The position numbers and the translations under genes are program-made. The notes beneath the pieces are model-generated. The model did no database searches. It was not told the origin of the DNA and was given only the letters and a program-made list of their open reading frames with translations. 64,000 bases of DNA from Rhizobium brockwellii. GTDB taxonomy: Bacteria > Pseudomonadota > Alphaproteobacteria > Rhizobiales > Rhizobiaceae. This document shows positions 8,605 through 17,742 of the stretch, in pieces. The stretch covers positions 428,831-492,830 of the forward strand of contig NZ_CP053441.1 in assembly GCF_000769405.2 (NCBI RefSeq), read 5' to 3'. The first letter of the stretch is position 1. Each line of letters starts with the position of its first letter.

Positions 8605-9447
8605 TCAGTTGGAGAGGTACTTGTCCAGGAATGCTCGAACGCTGCTAAAGGACTGCTCGGCCGCCGTCGCATTGTATTCTTCGCGATGGCCGTATGCCGT
8701 CTTTGCCACCGCGACATAAGGGGAATCGAAATCATGATATGCACCCGGATAGACGTTGAGTTCGATTGGCGGACCTTTGCCACTAAGGTGAGAAACCCTC
8801 TGCCGACACCTTTCGGCGGGGCTCCAATCGTCCAATTCGCCATTTAGGATCAAAGTTGGCACCGTCGCATCGCCCTCATGCGGAGCGCAAACTGGATAAT
8901 ACCCGACGGCAGCCTTGAACTTTCGATCCATAAACTGCTCGTTGCCTTCGGCTTTCGTGGCTTCCAGTGTTGCGATTCCACCAGCCGAGAAGCCCATCAG
9001 CCCCACACGTCGGGCGTCAACGAAGGTGTATGTCGATAGGAAATCGAGAGCCCCGTAGGCATCGAACACCCGGTCGGGAAGATAGCGATCACAAGTGTTG
9101 TCAATGTTGCGGGTAGTGAAGCTGTCGACCACCAGCACGACGTATCCCCATGAGGTCAACCGCTGTGGCCAGTAAGTCTTGGTATTCGGCCGAATACCTC
9201 CGCAACCGTGCATGACAACGACGGCCGGAAAGGGACCATCTCCCTCTGGTCGGCTCAGATATCCCAGCAAGTGCGTAGCTTGGGCCTGCGGGAGACTGAC
9301 ACCTTGTTCCTTCGCCTTGCGTTCCAGGAATGGACTTGGCTTTGTGACTGCGCTATCGAACCGCACCAACTCGTCAGCGTGAGCCGCAGGGTTAGGCTGC
9401 ACGATAGCGATGAGCAAAAGTCCGAAAGCAAGCCTTGTGATTTGCAT
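8605..9447 (-). CDS. Secreted dienelactone hydrolase-family esterase
   Basis: 280 residues from ATG 9447, the start that gives a clean signal peptide (MQITRLAFGLLLIAIV, cleavage near AAHA). Alpha/beta-hydrolase fold with oxyanion region VVVMHGCGG, nucleophile elbow GFSAGG (Ser), acid in LNGELDDW and catalytic His in YHDFDS. This pattern fits the dienelactone hydrolase family, whose members cleave lactones or esters; the periplasmic location here argues against a role in chlorocatechol breakdown. The natural substrate is unknown. It probably forms a short unit with the VOC gene. Confidence 0.8.
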   Translation of the reverse strand: MQITRLAFGLLLIAIVQPNPAAHADELVRFDSAVTKPSPFLERKAKEQGVSLPQAQATHLLGYLSRPEGDGPFPAVVVMHGCGGIRPNTKTYWPQRLTSWGYVVLVVDSFTTRNIDNTCDRYLPDRVFDAYGALDFLSTYTFVDARRVGLMGFSAGGIATLEATKAEGNEQFMDRKFKAAVGYYPVCAPHEGDATVPTLILNGELDDWSPAERCRQRVSHLSGKGPPIELNVYPGAYHDFDSPYVAVAKTAYGHREEYNATAAEQSFSSVRAFLDKYLSN

Positions 9448-9680
9448 TGAGTTGTTCCGCTGGGCGACAGGCAGTTGATCAAACGCTATCCACAACCGAT
9501 CATCATCTAGATGCGGAAACTTCGACGTCCATAGGCTAAAAAGGGGCGTGGCAAATAGCCGCCCCCAATGGAGTATCTGGCGGCTTATGATGTCGGATTT
9601 ATTTTAGCGGCTGGTGTGCGTGATGCGCTGTTTCTGCCAAGGCTAAACCGCATAGCGATATCGGCCTTGGTCGAGCGTTG

Positions 9681-10565
9681 TCAGCCAAACCGTTCCACCA
9701 GGAAATCTATCACCGTCCGCAACATCGCTGTCGGCCGACGGTTCGGCGCATAGATGAGGGACATCGGTACAGGCTTGTAGGACCATTCTGGCAGCACCTG
9801 CTCAAGCCGTCCTTCGGCGATATCGGCAGCGAGCAGCAGTTCCGGCTGCAGCACGATTCCCGCGCCGCTGAGCGCGGCCATGCGAAGCGCTGCCCCCTGG
9901 TTGGTCGAGAATTTTCCGGAAATCGATACATCGCGTATTTCGCCCTCCGGCCCGACCAGGTGCCAGCGATCCCGCATGCGCCAATAGGCGTGGCCGAGGC
10001 AGAGATGGTTCGTCAGGGCCTCCGGCGAGGCCGGCCGGCCCTGGCTGGCAAGATAGTCCGGCGAGGCAGCGAGAATCCGCCGGTAGGGCGTCAGCGGGCG
10101 GGCGACGAGGCTGCTGTCCGAGATCGGGCCGATATGGATACCGAGCTCGAACCCCTCGCCGACGAGGTCATGGACATTGTTGTCGAGCGATAGCTCGATG
10201 CTGACGTCGGGATAGGCGTTCTGGTACTCGATCAGCGCCGGCACCAGGACCTGCGTCCCGAAGCTGACGGGTGCCACCAACCGAAGCCGGCCGCGTGGCG
10301 CCGATTGCAGCTCGCTCGCCGAAGCCTCGGCCAGCGCCACTTCGGAAAGGGCGCGCTTGCAGCGCTCGTAATAGAGCTGGCCGACCTCTGTGAGCTGATG
10401 GCGTCGCGTGGTGCGATGGATCAGCTTCGCCCCGAGCCGGGTCTCGATCGTCTTGATGTGCTTGGCAACCATGGCAGGCGACACTTGCGCGATCTCGGCG
10501 GCGGCGGCGAAACTGCCATTGTCGATAACCCTGACGAACATCGCCATGCCGGCCAGCTTGTCCAT
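9681..10565 (-). CDS. LysR-family regulator
   Basis: 294 residues. N-terminal winged helix-turn-helix (MAMFVRVIDNGSFAAAAEIA, residues 7-26, through about 65) followed by a LysR substrate-binding domain with the usual GRLRLVAPVSFG start. It belongs to the group resembling DhcR/AaeR-like regulators that often sit beside redox or aromatic genes. Divergently transcribed from the tautomerase gene at 10691, 125 bases away, which is the classical LysR layout and makes that gene its likely target. Confidence 0.88.
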   Translation of the reverse strand: MDKLAGMAMFVRVIDNGSFAAAAEIAQVSPAMVAKHIKTIETRLGAKLIHRTTRRHQLTEVGQLYYERCKRALSEVALAEASASELQSAPRGRLRLVAPVSFGTQVLVPALIEYQNAYPDVSIELSLDNNVHDLVGEGFELGIHIGPISDSSLVARPLTPYRRILAASPDYLASQGRPASPEALTNHLCLGHAYWRMRDRWHLVGPEGEIRDVSISGKFSTNQGAALRMAALSGAGIVLQPELLLAADIAEGRLEQVLPEWSYKPVPMSLIYAPNRRPTAMLRTVIDFLVERFG

Positions 10566-10690
10566 GATTGCCTACCAAGTGGTTTCGAATGACGATACCA
10601 ACAGCTTATTTATCAACCGGAGCATTTACAACATGGTCATCATGCCCGCGCCAAGACGACGGACATCACCAACCTGACCAAGGAGAAACC

Positions 10691-10876
10691 ATGCCTATTC
10701 TTCACCTGCAGATGCATCCCGGCCGCACCGACGATCAGAAACGCGCCTTCGCGCGCGAAGCGACCAAGGCGGCCGTCGAAACCCTGGCGTGCCCGCCGGA
10801 ATCGCTGGAAATCCTGATAACGGAGATCGCCAAGGATTCGTGGGCGGTCGGTGGCAAGCTGAAATCTGAAGCCTGA
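10691..10876 (+). CDS. 4-oxalocrotonate tautomerase-family protein
   Basis: 61 residues from ATG 10691, preceded by AGGAG at a five-base spacing. Begins Met-Pro, so the mature protein exposes the catalytic N-terminal Pro of the tautomerase superfamily. The length equals that of 4-oxalocrotonate tautomerase monomers, and the pattern of a beta strand, helix, LEILITEIAKDSWAVGG fits the fold. It catalyses proton transfer in alpha-keto acid or enol substrates; the actual substrate is not deducible. Probably controlled by the divergent LysR gene. Confidence 0.85.
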   Translation: MPILHLQMHPGRTDDQKRAFAREATKAAVETLACPPESLEILITEIAKDSWAVGGKLKSEA

Positions 10877-11084
10877 GAGACGACCCGCAGCGTCGAAGGC
10901 TCGAACTTCGGGACGCCGCCGCGATGATACTGGACAGGGAGCCGGCACGCGGCTCCCCGTATTGACGATATCCCTGGCGGTCGTGGTCAAATCGACGGAG
11001 AAATAGAAAAAGTTTGAGACGCCACGATGTGTGCAACTGGAGCAAACGTGACGTCGAAAGCCGAGTAGCCCCTCGAAATTCGGA

Positions 11085-11396
11085 CTATCTTTGCGCGCTT
11101 GACGGAAGGTCCGGTCGTCGCTCTCCCACTCCCTGCCGGACGAGCGATAGTGCAGCAATACCCGCTTCATCGGCCGCACGCAGAAGCGCTTCGCGGAATT
11201 GTTCCGGGGCGATCTTCCCGCTCAATGCGTCGACGCAGGCTTTCACGGCAGCCACATATTCCTCGCCGTCATCGCAAGGCCAATCGTTGATCAGGAGACG
11301 CGCCGCGTCGCCCAGCGTCCATACGATCTTGCGAGATGCCGGGCCTCGCAAAGCAAACCCAACCGGCGTGAATGCTGATGATGTGTTCCAGCACAT
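11085..11396 (-). CDS. DUF982 protein
   Basis: 103 residues from ATG 11396 (a GAGG lies three bases upstream, a second GAGGGG further out). The core pattern TLGDAARLLINDWPCDDGEEY followed by A-V-K-A-C-V-D-A-L-S-G is the DUF982 signature, a family of small proteins greatly expanded in rhizobia and lacking an assigned function. The in-frame extension further upstream is not conserved in character. Stands alone on the minus strand between the tautomerase and the pseudokinase operon. Confidence 0.75.
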   Translation of the reverse strand: MCWNTSSAFTPVGFALRGPASRKIVWTLGDAARLLINDWPCDDGEEYVAAVKACVDALSGKIAPEQFREALLRAADEAGIAALSLVRQGVGERRPDLPSSAQR

Positions 11397-11564
11397 TGTC
11401 CTCGACCCCTCAAGGCACGGATACTGCAGTCCCCAGTTCAATATACGCGCGTATTTTGAAATTTGGAATTGAAATTTGTTGAATGATGCGGCTTGAGCGC
11501 GAGCTGCCGAATGAAGCAGAAACGGCGCACACACTTCCCTATTCGGTCCTATTTTTCGCCGCGC

Positions 11565-13970
11565 TTACCGCAATTCTGCAGTAACCCGGAAGATGCCGCC
11601 GGCGGAGGCATCCGAGCAGACGACGAAGGTCGAACCCTCCTGCGCCATGAAGGCGACATTGCCGCCGGCTTCGCAGGGGGTGGCGCTCCATTGCAGGATG
11701 ATATCGCCGTTGTCGGGCAGTTTTTCCGGCGTGATCTTCGCCGCGCTCGCCATCCATTCCGTCGCCGACGGCAGGTGAACGGGCGCGTTCAACTGCTTCG
11801 ACAGCCAGGCCGTATAGTTCTGCGCTACGGCGAGCGGCACGTCATCGGCCGGCTGCTGCGGATTGTCGGCATAGGCCTGTGCGGCGGCGGGATCGGAATT
11901 GGCGGTGTAATATTCCGCCATCTCCGCACGGGTGACGGCCTTCGTCTGCATGCAGAAGGACTTGTCGATCTTCACGGCGTCGTTGGCAACGCCAAGCATG
12001 CCGCCGAGCTCCTTCATCGACGAGGTCATCAGCCGGACATTCTCCAGCGAATAACTTCCCGCCGGGACGGTCTCGAAGGCAAGCGTCTGCGACACCGGGC
12101 AGAAGCCGCGTGCCGACAGCGCTTCGAGATCGGCCAGGATCGGCTGGTAGGCAACGATCGCCAGCTTATAGGCTTCCGCGGTGTAGCGGCCGTCGGCTTC
12201 GTCGATCTTCGGGGCGAGTGCGGCAAGCGTCGGATCGGCAGCACCGGCGCGGGTCGCGATCGAGGCGCTGAGATCGGCGACCTTCTGCTTCAGCGCCGTC
12301 GCCTCATCCTTCGCCGCCATGACGTCGGCGATGACGGCGTCGAATAGTTTGGCGGCGTCGCCATAGCCTGTGGTTGCCGCCGGCATCTGCCATTGCTCGG
12401 CTTTGGCCTTGGCCTCGGTCATCAGCCCGCTCGCCTTTTTGACGTCGGGGCTATCGCTGGCGCCGATGCGATTGACGGTTTCGCGTTTTGCCGCCGCGTC
12501 CTTTTCGGCTGCCGCCAGTGCTGTGAGCGCCTTGGCGAGATCGTCAAACGTCGTTTTCGACGCGTCGTAGGCATCGACCGCAGCATGCATCTGTTTTGCG
12601 GTGGCGGCGTCGGCGGCAGTCTTCATCTTGGCGTCTGCCTCGGCAAAACCTGGCGCCTTTTCGCCGCCGGCGGCCGAAGCGGCAGCCTTCGCCTTTTCGG
12701 CGTTCTCCTTCGAGATGCCGATCAGCGCATTGCCGAGGTTGATGGCTGCCGTCTGGAAGCCCGGAAGCGCTTTTTCGTAGTCTTCGTCCTTGAGCAGGGC
12801 ATCGGCCGATGTCAGCGCTGCGGCGCCGGTATCATACGCGAGCTTCGCCTGGTCACCGGAAGGGCGTTCCGGCGCCTTGGCGGCAATCGCCTTCTGCTTG
12901 CGGCTTTCGGCCTCCTTCTTCCAGGTGCCGACATCGGCGACGAGTTTCGGATCCGGGCGGAGTAGCTTCGGAATGGTAACGGCACCGACGCCGATGCAGA
13001 TCAGCAGCAGTGCTGCAATCATCGAGATCTTGAGAGGCGTCCATTTTTTCGGTTTCGGGGCGTCCTGCTGTTGTTGCATGCCGCCGCGCGGATCCCACGA
13101 CATCGGCTGGATGCCTGTCGTCACCCGGGCGAACTCGCCCAGCGTATCGGCGCCCGTGCGCGGTCGTGCGCTCGGATCGCGGCTCAGCATCCTTTCCACC
13201 AGGCTTGCGAGACCCTCGGGAAATCCTGGGATCAGCACGTCGAGGCGGGGAAAGATATTGGAAGGGTCGAGATGGATGTTTTTCCAGCTCTGCTCGCGCT
13301 GGTGCTCGTCTTCCCAGACCATGACGCTGTCGAAGACGCTGGCATAGGTCTGCCGCGGCAGGAAGAGCTTGTAGGCGATCATGCCCATGGCGTAGATGTC
13401 GAGTGCCGATGAGGCGGAGAAGGTGCCGCTGGCATAGATTTCCGGCGCGCCGAATTCCGGCACATAGGGCGGGATGATGTGTTCGCCGATCTTCGAGATC
13501 AGGTGCAGGTTGCCGATCCGGACCGACAGGCCGGAATAATCCTCGGAGACGTAGATGCACTGGTCCGTCAGGGCATTATGGGCGTAACCGGCGCCGTGCA
13601 GTGTCGCCAGCCCTTCGAGGATGTGGCGGCCGATTTCGACGGCGCGTTCGTAAGCCACCATTTCCGTTTCATCGAGATATTGGTGCAGCGTTTTCGACGG
13701 CCGCTTCTCGACGATATAGAAATTGTCGTCTTCCGGCGACGGCGGGATGAGGTCCTCGATCTCGACGAAGCGCCGTGCCGTCAGCGATTTGGCTTCGTTG
13801 ATGGAGGTCCAGACCCGCTCGAAACGAGCCTTGTCCAATTTCAGCGCCATATCGGGCGCGACGATGAAGACCGCATGGTCCATCCGCTTGTCCTGGGCCG
13901 GATAGACGATGAACTCGTTCTCATAGACCGGCTCGCCGATCGTGTAGCGGGCGATCAGATCACTTCTCAT
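11565..13970 (-). CDS. Membrane pseudokinase with FGE-sulfatase-like C-terminus
   Basis: 801 residues from ATG 13970, which has AGGGGG eight bases upstream (an ATG 18 bases further out lacks one). Residues about 5-290 have a Ser/Thr-kinase fold: a Lys in MALKLDK, APE (175-177) and the C-lobe ending RDPSARPRT. The catalytic HRD site reads HNA (131-133) and the DFG site IGN (152-154), so metal-dependent catalysis is unlikely. A membrane helix (about 318-335) is followed by a long Ala/Lys-rich coiled-coil region and a C-terminal domain (about 605-801) with LPSATEWMASAAK, as in formylglycine-generating-enzyme/SUMF1-like folds. Last gene of the OmpA-caspase-trypsin-serpin operon. Likely a signalling scaffold for FHA or envelope partners. 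The kinase domain would be cytoplasmic and the FGE-like domain periplasmic. Confidence 0.8.
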   Translation of the reverse strand: MRSDLIARYTIGEPVYENEFIVYPAQDKRMDHAVFIVAPDMALKLDKARFERVWTSINEAKSLTARRFVEIEDLIPPSPEDDNFYIVEKRPSKTLHQYLDETEMVAYERAVEIGRHILEGLATLHGAGYAHNALTDQCIYVSEDYSGLSVRIGNLHLISKIGEHIIPPYVPEFGAPEIYASGTFSASSALDIYAMGMIAYKLFLPRQTYASVFDSVMVWEDEHQREQSWKNIHLDPSNIFPRLDVLIPGFPEGLASLVERMLSRDPSARPRTGADTLGEFARVTTGIQPMSWDPRGGMQQQQDAPKPKKWTPLKISMIAALLLICIGVGAVTIPKLLRPDPKLVADVGTWKKEAESRKQKAIAAKAPERPSGDQAKLAYDTGAAALTSADALLKDEDYEKALPGFQTAAINLGNALIGISKENAEKAKAAASAAGGEKAPGFAEADAKMKTAADAATAKQMHAAVDAYDASKTTFDDLAKALTALAAAEKDAAAKRETVNRIGASDSPDVKKASGLMTEAKAKAEQWQMPAATTGYGDAAKLFDAVIADVMAAKDEATALKQKVADLSASIATRAGAADPTLAALAPKIDEADGRYTAEAYKLAIVAYQPILADLEALSARGFCPVSQTLAFETVPAGSYSLENVRLMTSSMKELGGMLGVANDAVKIDKSFCMQTKAVTRAEMAEYYTANSDPAAAQAYADNPQQPADDVPLAVAQNYTAWLSKQLNAPVHLPSATEWMASAAKITPEKLPDNGDIILQWSATPCEAGGNVAFMAQEGSTFVVCSDASAGGIFRVTAELR

Positions 13971-14012
13971 GCACTTGTCCCCCTGCATTCATAACATTCA
14001 TGAAACCGAACT

Positions 14013-15197
14013 CTATTCGCCTGCCAGTAATGGATCGCCGATCAGGCCTGCGGCCAGCAGCAGGCCGGTCTTGGTATCGCGAAGCGCGAAGGCAAAACGG
14101 GCATCGGCCACGACGCGGACGAGCGTCGGATCGATGCTGCGTTCCGTGATAGCAGCCGTGGCTGCTGCCGCCTCCGTGCCGTTTTCGTCAACCTTGATCA
14201 TCGTCTTCTGCAGGACGCGCGACAAGCGGATGTTTTCCTTGGTGAAACTCGGGAAACCCGCATCCTTGGCCTTCTCGGGCGCTACGCCCATCGCATTGAG
14301 TATCGGCATCAAATCACGCCCGTCGTTCAGGGAAAAGCGGGGCAGGAAGATTTCGCCCTTGGCGGCTTCGAATTTCTCGCCCTGAAGCCAGGAAGCAAGC
14401 GTTTTCAGGTCCGCGCCACCGACCCCCTTGCCTGAGCGCGCCGCCACCACGACCATGCTGTAGCCCTCGCCGGCATAGGCAAGGTCGACGGCGGTGAATT
14501 TCTCATCGAAGCGGAATTTCTGGCCATCGCCGGCAAGATGCATCATCGGCACCGAAATCGTCGAGCCATCCGGCCGCTGAAAGGGGCTTGCCGGGCTCTC
14601 CTTCTCAAAGGAGGTCTTCCAGCGCGCCTTGAAGGAGAGCGCGCCGAGGCTGACGAAGCCGCCGCCGGGCGGTGAGTCCAGGATGACAGGAATGGCGCCT
14701 CGCGTTGCTTGTTTGACCCAGCCGTTGATGTGCTCGACCGATTTTGGTCCGTCGAGATCCTCGATCGAGGGCTTGATCCGGTGGCCGGCGAGCATGGAAA
14801 GCGCATCGGGGACGAGCAACAACTTGTCGTCGAAGACGATCGCGACCGCCGTCGTCAACGGCGCATCCGCCGCTGCCGGCTTATCCGGCGTCATGGCGTC
14901 GAGCACCGTCTCCGGTCCCTTCACTTCGCCGCCGAAGCCGAGGCCTTTGGCGATCGACGCCTTGCCCTCTTCGGAAGCGCCGAGGCCTGCGAGACCGAGT
15001 GCTGCGGCAAGGCTTGCCGGCGACACCATGATATTGGCCGCCCCTTCCTTTGCCAGCGTCCGGTCGATCAGTTCGGCGGCAAGCCCCGCCTGTGCGGCGA
15101 GCATCGCCTTGCTGTCGCCGGAGTTGCCGGCATGGGCGGCCGGGGCAAACGTCATCAAAGAAGCGGCAAGACCCGCCAGCAGAGTGGATTTCGGCAT
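14013..15197 (-). CDS. Secreted serpin (serine protease inhibitor)
   Basis: 394 residues from ATG 15197 (AGGAG seven bases upstream), with a signal peptide ending at AHA (about residue 23). Serpin fold: NIMVSPASLAAALGLAGLGA near the N-terminus, a reactive-loop hinge beginning VDENGTEAAAATA (336-348), and the C-terminal signature RFAFALRDTKTGLLLAAGLIG (367-387, approximate). The small-residue hinge is the mark of inhibitory serpins that insert their loop after cleavage. Counting 17 residues from Glu338 places the scissile bond at about Arg353-Ser354, a trypsin-type bait. The adjacent upstream gene encodes a trypsin-caspase fusion with matching specificity; the genes are 13 bases apart. Periplasmic or secreted action is inferred. 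Confidence 0.9.
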   Translation of the reverse strand: MPKSTLLAGLAASLMTFAPAAHAGNSGDSKAMLAAQAGLAAELIDRTLAKEGAANIMVSPASLAAALGLAGLGASEEGKASIAKGLGFGGEVKGPETVLDAMTPDKPAAADAPLTTAVAIVFDDKLLLVPDALSMLAGHRIKPSIEDLDGPKSVEHINGWVKQATRGAIPVILDSPPGGGFVSLGALSFKARWKTSFEKESPASPFQRPDGSTISVPMMHLAGDGQKFRFDEKFTAVDLAYAGEGYSMVVVAARSGKGVGGADLKTLASWLQGEKFEAAKGEIFLPRFSLNDGRDLMPILNAMGVAPEKAKDAGFPSFTKENIRLSRVLQKTMIKVDENGTEAAAATAAITERSIDPTLVRVVADARFAFALRDTKTGLLLAAGLIGDPLLAGE

Positions 15198-15210
15198 GGT
15201 TCGCTCCTGT

Positions 15211-17742
15211 TCAGCGGATGCGATAGAATTTGGAATCGAACGACCATTTGCCCTGGGCGCCGGTCTCGTCGTCGCCGACGATCCGGAGGCTTCGGGCGAG
15301 ATCGTAGACATAGTTGAAGGCGGCGCGCTGGCCGACGAGCGGCGTCGGCACATCGGGCAGGTCGAGCACTTCGATCGGCTTGTCGCTGAGGATGGCAACG
15401 ACCATGCCGACGCCGGCCGGTCCCTCCACCACATATTCGAAGCCGGTATAGGGATTGCGCGCATCGGGCACGACGACCGGCCGGGCCGGATCGAGCCGGT
15501 TGTCACCGCTTTTGGCAGTCGGCTTCAGGCCCATCGAGCGCTTGTTCGGGTAAAGCTGCGTCAGCTTGCCGGAGGCGTCGATATCGACAAGGATCAGGTA
15601 ACCGGACTTTTTGGTGGAGACACGCATGGCCACCTTGTCGCCGATGCTGACGGCGGTGCCGGGCAGCACGTCGACGGCGACGCCCGCCTCATTATCGCTC
15701 TTCAGCGTATTCTCGACGGCGGCGACCGGCGTCTTCGCCTCCTCGCCGGTGATGACATCCCGGCCGAGCGCATCCGGCTGGCCATAAAATTGCGGCACCG
15801 GGGTGAAGCGGCAGTCTCCCGCATGTGTCCGGCAATATTCGTCCGATTTGCGCCGGACATAATCGAGCAAAGCGGCATTGCTGACATTCGGCTTGTCGGC
15901 CGCGCGCGCCACGCCATCCTGCACCCCTTCGATGAAGCGGCGGGTGAAAACCCCCAGCGCCGGCTTGGCCTCGCTATCGACGAGCGCCCACTGCCCCGCG
16001 TTGACGGCCGACCAGACCATGGCGTTTTCGCCGCCGAAGGAGAATTTCGCTTCCTTGCCCGATTTGTTCGGCGGTTCGAGCCCTGCCAGCGCCGGGCCGA
16101 GGCAACGCACGGTGCCGGAGGGTGCTGCCACCGCGCTGCGGCTGCCGGGGCCGACATGGCAGGCATCGATCAGCAGCGTGACGCGGCGATCCTTGAGGCT
16201 GTTCAGCCGAGCGGCGATCTCGGTTTCGCGGATCTGGTTGGTGACGGTCACCTTGCCGCCCTCGCGCACCAGCTGGGCATCGACGGCCACCAGTGTCGGG
16301 CTCGTCGTTTCCTCGGCGCCCATTTCTTCTGAGCCCTGGCCGCTGAAATAGAGGAAGACGCGGCTTCCGGGTGTCGACTGGCGCACCAGCCAGTCGTCGA
16401 TTTCGGCAAGGATCGCCTCGCGGGTCGCCTTGCGGTTGGTCAGCGTGTGGATCTGTTCCGGGCGATAGGCGAGTGTCTTGGCGAGGAAGACCTGCATCGC
16501 CTTCACATCGGTGGCGGAACCGGTCAGCTTCGCCTCGCGCATCTCGTAATCGTCGATACCGATCAACAGGGCGCGATCGCCGGGTGAGCTTTCGATCACC
16601 GGCGTCTTGACGACGGCCGGCTGAACGGCGGGTTCGTCGGCGACGGGTTTGTCAGCCGGCGGGATATTGCCGGCGGGCGTTTCGGTCGTGCCGGCCGGCG
16701 CCGTATCGCCGGCGGGCGGGGTGGTGATGGCGAGATTGGCCTCTTCCTGCCCGGACTTCCTCTGCTTCGTCCCGCCACTGGTCGTGGTGGACGCGACTTG
16801 ATCGTCGGCAGTCGGCCCTTCAACATTCGGCCCTTCAACATTCGGTACGTCGCTTTCGGTCTTTGCGGCGATCCAGTCGCGGAAGGCGGCAACACGGGTA
16901 TAGACGCCGTAGTGCTCCGCCTCGGCGCAGCCAGCACCCCAGCTGACGATGCCGAGCTGGATCCAGCGCTTGTCGGGACGCTGGGCGACGAGCGGCCCGC
17001 CGCTGTCGCCCTGGCAGGCATCCTTGCCGCCTTCGGCATAACCGGCGCAGACATTGCGCTCGTCGATCGGGTTCATGCGCATCGAGCTGTCGCGATAGGC
17101 GGCGCGGCAGTCCTCGCGCGGGACGATCGGCAGTTCCACTTCCTGCAGCTCGGTCGGCAGATATTTGTCGTCCCAGCCGTGGTCGGCCTTGGTGTAACCC
17201 CAGCCGGTGATGACAGCCGGGTGGCCGGCGGCCTCCACCTCGTCGTCGGAGGCCGAGGCAAGGATCGCCGGCTTCGATTTAGCCGGCTCGCTGAGCTTGA
17301 TGAGGGCGATGTCGTTGGCGAAGACCTTGCGGTCGAAATCCTCGTGAATGATCACGTCTTCCACGGCAAGGCCGGGTTTGTCGGGACCATCGACCGCGAT
17401 CACCTTGTCGATCTTCGACTTGCCCTCGACGATCAGCAGGTCGCGGGCGAAGAGATCCTGCTTGCCGGAGCGGCCGCTGGTGACGCAATGGGCGGCGGTC
17501 AATATCCAGCGGGGCGCGATCAGCGAGCCGCCGCAATGGCCGCCGAAACGGCCGCGCTGTTCGGGATCGGGCGCCAGGATCTTCACCTGCCAGGGCCATT
17601 CGCCCTTCTTGGCCGCCTGGCCGCCGATGACACGCCCGCCATCCTCGCCGGCAAAATCGGTATCCTGCTGCGCCAGCACCGGAGTGGCCAGAAGCAGCAT
17701 GACGGACGCAATATTGAGGATCCTGCTGATCGACGTGCTCAT
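15211..17742 (-). CDS. Trypsin-caspase fusion peptidase
   Basis: 843 residues with a signal peptide (1-24, cleavage near VLAQ). Domain 1 is a complete S1A trypsin: activation site Arg37-VIGG, catalytic His85 (LTAAHC), Asp144 (NDIALIKL), Ser247 (GDSGGP), and Asp241 six residues before Ser, the Arg/Lys specificity residue. A Pro/Thr/Ala linker (300-385) follows. Domain 2 is a C14 caspase-like fold (about 388-640): Cys528 in LLIDACH is kept, but the catalytic His position reads YFSGQG (Gln469). A C-terminal DUF4384-like module (about 690-790) with LILVDIDASGKLTQLYPN follows. Its ATG overlaps the upstream caspase stop by ATGA. Likely a secreted or periplasmic zymogen whose trypsin acts on Arg/Lys sites, perhaps with the caspase domain as a binding module. 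Confidence 0.9.
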   Translation of the reverse strand: MSTSISRILNIASVMLLLATPVLAQQDTDFAGEDGGRVIGGQAAKKGEWPWQVKILAPDPEQRGRFGGHCGGSLIAPRWILTAAHCVTSGRSGKQDLFARDLLIVEGKSKIDKVIAVDGPDKPGLAVEDVIIHEDFDRKVFANDIALIKLSEPAKSKPAILASASDDEVEAAGHPAVITGWGYTKADHGWDDKYLPTELQEVELPIVPREDCRAAYRDSSMRMNPIDERNVCAGYAEGGKDACQGDSGGPLVAQRPDKRWIQLGIVSWGAGCAEAEHYGVYTRVAAFRDWIAAKTESDVPNVEGPNVEGPTADDQVASTTTSGGTKQRKSGQEEANLAITTPPAGDTAPAGTTETPAGNIPPADKPVADEPAVQPAVVKTPVIESSPGDRALLIGIDDYEMREAKLTGSATDVKAMQVFLAKTLAYRPEQIHTLTNRKATREAILAEIDDWLVRQSTPGSRVFLYFSGQGSEEMGAEETTSPTLVAVDAQLVREGGKVTVTNQIRETEIAARLNSLKDRRVTLLIDACHVGPGSRSAVAAPSGTVRCLGPALAGLEPPNKSGKEAKFSFGGENAMVWSAVNAGQWALVDSEAKPALGVFTRRFIEGVQDGVARAADKPNVSNAALLDYVRRKSDEYCRTHAGDCRFTPVPQFYGQPDALGRDVITGEEAKTPVAAVENTLKSDNEAGVAVDVLPGTAVSIGDKVAMRVSTKKSGYLILVDIDASGKLTQLYPNKRSMGLKPTAKSGDNRLDPARPVVVPDARNPYTGFEYVVEGPAGVGMVVAILSDKPIEVLDLPDVPTPLVGQRAAFNYVYDLARSLRIVGDDETGAQGKWSFDSKFYRIR

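Noticed and set aside
14629..16332. 567-codon plus-strand ORF opposite the serpin and trypsin-caspase genes
   Set aside because: Antisense shadow of high-GC coding sequence. The minus strand has signal peptides, catalytic motifs and ribosome sites; this frame has none.
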